From: a marine gamma proteobacterium HTCC2089
GTDB taxonomy: Bacteria; Pseudomonadota; Gammaproteobacteria; Pseudomonadales; Azotimanducaceae
Assembly: GCA_905182905.1 (NCBI GenBank)
Contig: CAJJDH010000013.1
Span: forward strand, 89,474-153,473
DNA: 64,000 nt
Direction of reading: 5' to 3'
Shown: positions 61,158 to 64,000 of the stretch, piece after piece
How positions within the stretch are numbered: position 1 is the first letter of the stretch
How the letters are laid out: each line of letters opens with the position of its first letter
Position numbers and translations under genes: made by a program
The notes under the pieces: model-generated
The model's database searches: none
Told to the model about the DNA's origin: nothing
What the model saw: only the letters and a program-made list of their open reading frames with translations

Positions 61158-62969
61158 CTAGTTATTGATCTCAAATAATTCAGCTAGCTGATCTGTCATT
61201 GCCCCACCCAATTGCTCAGCATCTGTAATAGTGACCGCGCGTTTGTAGTGGTGTGTCACATCATGACCAATACCAATGGCAACCAACTCAACGGGGGATT
61301 GATTTTCAATCATGCCGATAGCGTATTTGAGGTGTTGTTCAAGAAAATTGCTTGGGTTCACCAAGAGTGTGGAATTATCTACCGGCAAACCGTCGGAAAT
61401 CACCATCATTACCTTACGCTGCTCGGGCCTAGTCACAAGGCGATTATGCGCCCAAATCAGCGCTTCGCCGTCGATATTCTCTTTTAGCAATTCCTCGCGC
61501 ATCATCAGCCCAAGGTTGCGCCTTGTACGTGACCAATTATCATCAGCGCTCTTATAAACAATATGCCGCAGGTCATTCAGTCGGCCGGGATTGGCAGGTT
61601 TATTAGCGTTAATCCATGCTTCTCTAGATTCGCCACCGCGCCACGCCTTCGTAGTGAAGCCAAGAATTTCCACCCGTACCGAGCATCGCTCTAGCGTGCG
61701 CCCCATAATGTCAGCGCACATGGCGGCAATAGTAATAGAGCGCCCGCGCATAGAACCTGAGCTGTCGATTAACAGCGTCACTACCGTATCGCGAAACTTA
61801 GTTTCTTTCTCTTGCTTATACGCCAGTGGATTCATTGGATCGATAATGACTTGAGTCAACCGAGCAGCGTCTAATACGCCTTCTTCAAGATCAAATTCCC
61901 AAGTTCTATTTTGTTTCGCCATTAGTCGACGCTGCAGTCGATTAGCTAATTTCGAAGTAGCGTGTTGCAGAGCCACCAGCTGCTGATCAAGCAACTGGCG
62001 CAAGCGTGTCATTTCTTCGGCATCACACAGATCTTCGGCGCGAATGATTTCGTCGAATTTTTCTGAATAGGCGTTGTAATTGATATCAACTGGAATGCGC
62101 CCGGCGTCATCAGGCATGGGCACAGCTGCTTCATCTGGATCAGACTCCGCGGCTGATTCATCCATATCGGCATGTGCATCCATTTCTACCGTGGTTGCAT
62201 CACCATCACTGCTTTCTTCACCCGCTGCGTCATCGTCAAGTACAACATCTTCAGGACTAAAATCTGAGTCTGCATCTTCAGACTCATCCATGGTGTCCAT
62301 ATCGTCTTGGTTGCTTTCGCCTTCATTAGGATCATCTAAATCCACAGGCAGGCCAAGATCGGAGATGATATTTCGACAAAGGTCGGCAAATCTCTCTTGG
62401 TCACCAATATGATCTCGCAGGGCTTCTATGTCATCCCCTGCGTTTTTAAGAACATGGTCACGCCAGAATTGCACAACGTGTTCGGCGCTAGGGGGTAAAG
62501 GCCTACCAGTAAGTTGTTCACGCACAAGCAAGCCCACGGCGACAGACAATGGCGCGTCAGTCTCCGCTGTAATCGCATCAAATGCGGCTTGTTTGCATTG
62601 CTGTTCAAGGTGCGCGTCTAAATTTTGACCTACACCCTCCATACGTAATGTTCCAATTGAGGCAATTCTTGCCGACTCAATCCATTCGAACATTTCTTGG
62701 GCTGGTCCACCTTCAGGGCTATAACGCGCATGCAAGCGGGAATTATGGTGGCGAAATCTAAGAGCGAACTCATCACCCACGCCACGCACCGCGTCAATTT
62801 CAGTACTACTGGCGCCCATAGCAGGCAAAGGTAGCCGAAGCTTGTCGCCGTGGGCTGCTGGCGCGCCGGGACCAAAGGTAATCTCTAGTTCATCATCACC
62901 AGCTATTGCACGAACGGTTGCCGTAGTAGCCCGCTTGAATGGTTCAAGGGGGTTTTCTATCTCACTCAT
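61158..62969 (-). CDS. cobT: CobT-like VWA protein (cobaltochelatase CobT family)
   Basis: 603 residues from the ATG at 62969; a TTG three codons upstream is possible. N-terminal CobT helical region, then an acidic stretch (about residues 210-290, very rich in Asp/Glu/Ser), then a basic helical segment and a C-terminal VWA domain with MIDAS DSSGS in [14 protein letters not shown] and VISDGLPVD. In aerobic cobalamin synthesis CobT with CobS and CobN inserts Co2+. No CobN or other cob genes are present, so the metal-chelation role is an assumption; related CobST pairs may serve other roles. Follows CobS after 23 bases. Confidence 0.88.
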   Translation of the reverse strand: MSEIENPLEPFKRATTATVRAIAGDDELEITFGPGAPAAHGDKLRLPLPAMGASSTEIDAVRGVGDEFALRFRHHNSRLHARYSPEGGPAQEMFEWIESARIASIGTLRMEGVGQNLDAHLEQQCKQAAFDAITAETDAPLSVAVGLLVREQLTGRPLPPSAEHVVQFWRDHVLKNAGDDIEALRDHIGDQERFADLCRNIISDLGLPVDLDDPNEGESNQDDMDTMDESEDADSDFSPEDVVLDDDAAGEESSDGDATTVEMDAHADMDESAAESDPDEAAVPMPDDAGRIPVDINYNAYSEKFDEIIRAEDLCDAEEMTRLRQLLDQQLVALQHATSKLANRLQRRLMAKQNRTWEFDLEEGVLDAARLTQVIIDPMNPLAYKQEKETKFRDTVVTLLIDSSGSMRGRSITIAAMCADIMGRTLERCSVRVEILGFTTKAWRGGESREAWINANKPANPGRLNDLRHIVYKSADDNWSRTRRNLGLMMREELLKENIDGEALIWAHNRLVTRPEQRKVMMVISDGLPVDNSTLLVNPSNFLEQHLKYAIGMIENQSPVELVAIGIGHDVTHHYKRAVTITDAEQLGGAMTDQLAELFEINN

Positions 62970-62992
62970 ATTAGCCAACGTCTATATAAGGT

Positions 62993-63997
62993 CTAAGCAG
63001 ACTTCAGCGTAATTCCTGCTGTTGCATCACCTAAATCCTCGCCTATACAGCGTTGGTAATACTCAGCAACAATAGAACGCTCAAGCTCATCACACTTATT
63101 CAAAAATGTGACTCTGAAGGCAAAGCCTATATCACCAAAGATCTCGGCGTTTTGCGCCCAAGTCAGAACAGTTCTTGGCGACATAACCGTAGACACGTCT
63201 CCATTCACAAAGCCCTTCCGCGTTAAATCTGCAACGCTCACCATATTGCTGATCAATCGTTTGCCTTCGGCTGTGGCGTCATATGCTGGTACTTTGCCAA
63301 GAACGATTTCGGCCTCAGCATCGTGATCTAGATAGTTCAGGGTAGATACAATGCTCCAACGGTCCATCTGGCCTTGGTTGATCTGCTGAGTACCATGGTA
63401 AAGGCCAGTAGTGTCACCCAAACCCACCGTATTGGTGGTGGCAAATAGTCTGAAGAAAGGGTGCGGGCTGATGACTTTATTTTGATCCAGCAGGGTTAAC
63501 TTACCTTCGATTTCAAGGATACGCTGGATCACAAACATGACATCGGGTCTACCAGCATCATATTCATCAAAAACTAGCGCAACACTGTGCTGTAGCGCCC
63601 ACGGCAAAATGCCTTCTCTAAATTCGGTAATTTGCTTGCCGTCTTTCAAGACAATGGCATCTTTACCAATCAAGTCGATACGACTGATATGGCTGTCCAA
63701 GTTCACACGAATACAAGGCCAATTGAGACGAGCTGCAACCTGCTCAATGTGGGTAGATTTACCCGTGCCGTGATAGCCCTGGACCATAACTCTACGGTTA
63801 TGCGTGAATCCTGCTAAGATCGCGAGTGTTGTGTCGCGGTCAAAACGGTATTCTTCATCGATGGCTGGCACGTAGTCAGATCTTTCGCTGAAGCCGGGAA
63901 CGGTCAAATCTTGATCAATCCCAAATACTTCCCTGACACTGTATTGTGTATCGGGCACTAGAGCAGGACTTAATCCTGATTCTGATTGGTCTGTCAC
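62993..63997 (-). CDS. cobS: CobS-like AAA+ ATPase (may continue past window)
   Basis: 334 residues from the GTG at 63997, three bases from the window end, so a longer start cannot be excluded. [24 protein letters not shown] is the CobS N-terminal signature. Walker A is [10 protein letters not shown], Walker [10 protein letters not shown] and sensor 1 [11 protein letters not shown]. Forms the ATPase ring that powers the CobT VWA partner. Co-directional with CobT. Confidence 0.9.
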   Translation of the reverse strand: MTDQSESGLSPALVPDTQYSVREVFGIDQDLTVPGFSERSDYVPAIDEEYRFDRDTTLAILAGFTHNRRVMVQGYHGTGKSTHIEQVAARLNWPCIRVNLDSHISRIDLIGKDAIVLKDGKQITEFREGILPWALQHSVALVFDEYDAGRPDVMFVIQRILEIEGKLTLLDQNKVISPHPFFRLFATTNTVGLGDTTGLYHGTQQINQGQMDRWSIVSTLNYLDHDAEAEIVLGKVPAYDATAEGKRLISNMVSVADLTRKGFVNGDVSTVMSPRTVLTWAQNAEIFGDIGFAFRVTFLNKCDELERSIVAEYYQRCIGEDLGDATAGITLKSA

Positions 63998-64000
63998 TGG

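Overview
The window reads as chromosomal DNA of a free-living, probably marine, gammaproteobacterium. The evidence is indirect: moderate G+C, Shine-Dalgarno-led genes with many GTG/TTG starts, a DbpA-type helicase, a Fur-like box, and a gene mix typical of aerobic oligotrophic marine lineages (carotenoid oxygenase, FeS-type photolyase family, acyl-CoA and CoA-transferase genes, GPH sugar-type transporter, DUF6644 membrane proteins, CobS/CobT and MoxR/CoxE pairs). I cannot fix the genus from sequence alone. There is no rRNA, intact tRNA, CRISPR array, transposase or complete prophage.

Layout. 1-1.75 kb: end of a molybdate ABC operon (modB-modC). 1.8-5.7 kb: leftward carotenoid oxygenase, exonuclease III, zinc metallopeptidase and HpcH/HpaI aldolase. 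5.8-8.5 kb: a small unknown gene, an enoyl-CoA hydratase, a VOC dioxygenase and a DUF1330 protein. 8.6-10.1 kb is a decayed patch: a tRNA T-arm-like fragment, an XRE regulator behind a 14-bp inverted repeat, and a phytanoyl-CoA dioxygenase pseudogene broken by a 13-bp tandem duplication. 10.1-16.3 kb: leftward esterase, serine hydrolase, GPH transporter, Eis-like acetyltransferase and a secreted unknown. 16.6-17.6 kb: a broken Fic gene next to a large inverted repeat. 17.6-25.2 kb: NIPSNAP protein, then a leftward catabolic run (penicillin acylase, tandem DsbA/HCCA-isomerase, nitronate monooxygenase, thiolase, enoyl-CoA hydratase).

25.6-30.2 kb: two converging RNA helicases, one with a DECD instead of DEAD box, and a photolyase-family protein lacking half of its expected Fe-S cysteines. 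31-35.4 kb: a ferric iron ABC transporter split over two divergent units, with a Fur-like box just before the binding-protein gene, and a DoxX protein. 35.5-40.7 kb: class III CoA-transferase, SDR, acyl-CoA thioesterase II, two DUF6644 membrane proteins, a 42-residue membrane microprotein and a NIPSNAP-like protein. 40.7-46.7 kb: a surface polysaccharide locus, rfbBACD rightward meeting a leftward YrbL-like kinase, methyltransferase and glycosyltransferase. 46.8-50.2 kb: a sodium:solute symporter overlapping a 64-residue membrane partner, a GST, a shikimate kinase with an apparent non-AUG start and a DksA-like protein.

50.4-52.9 kb: MoxR ATPase and CoxE-like VWA protein. 53-59.2 kb: a complete oligopeptide ABC operon whose second permease carries a fibronectin-III-like periplasmic insertion. 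59.5-61 kb: an RRM protein, a NUDIX hydrolase and an ABM-domain protein. 61.1-64 kb: CobT-like VWA protein and CobS-like ATPase, the second ATPase/VWA couple within about 13 kb.

No single strikingly novel multi-gene system is evident. The best leads are the Fn3-bearing OppC, the altered photolyase, the symporter-microprotein pair, the DUF6644/microprotein cluster, and the regulatory repeats beside the XRE and Fic genes.
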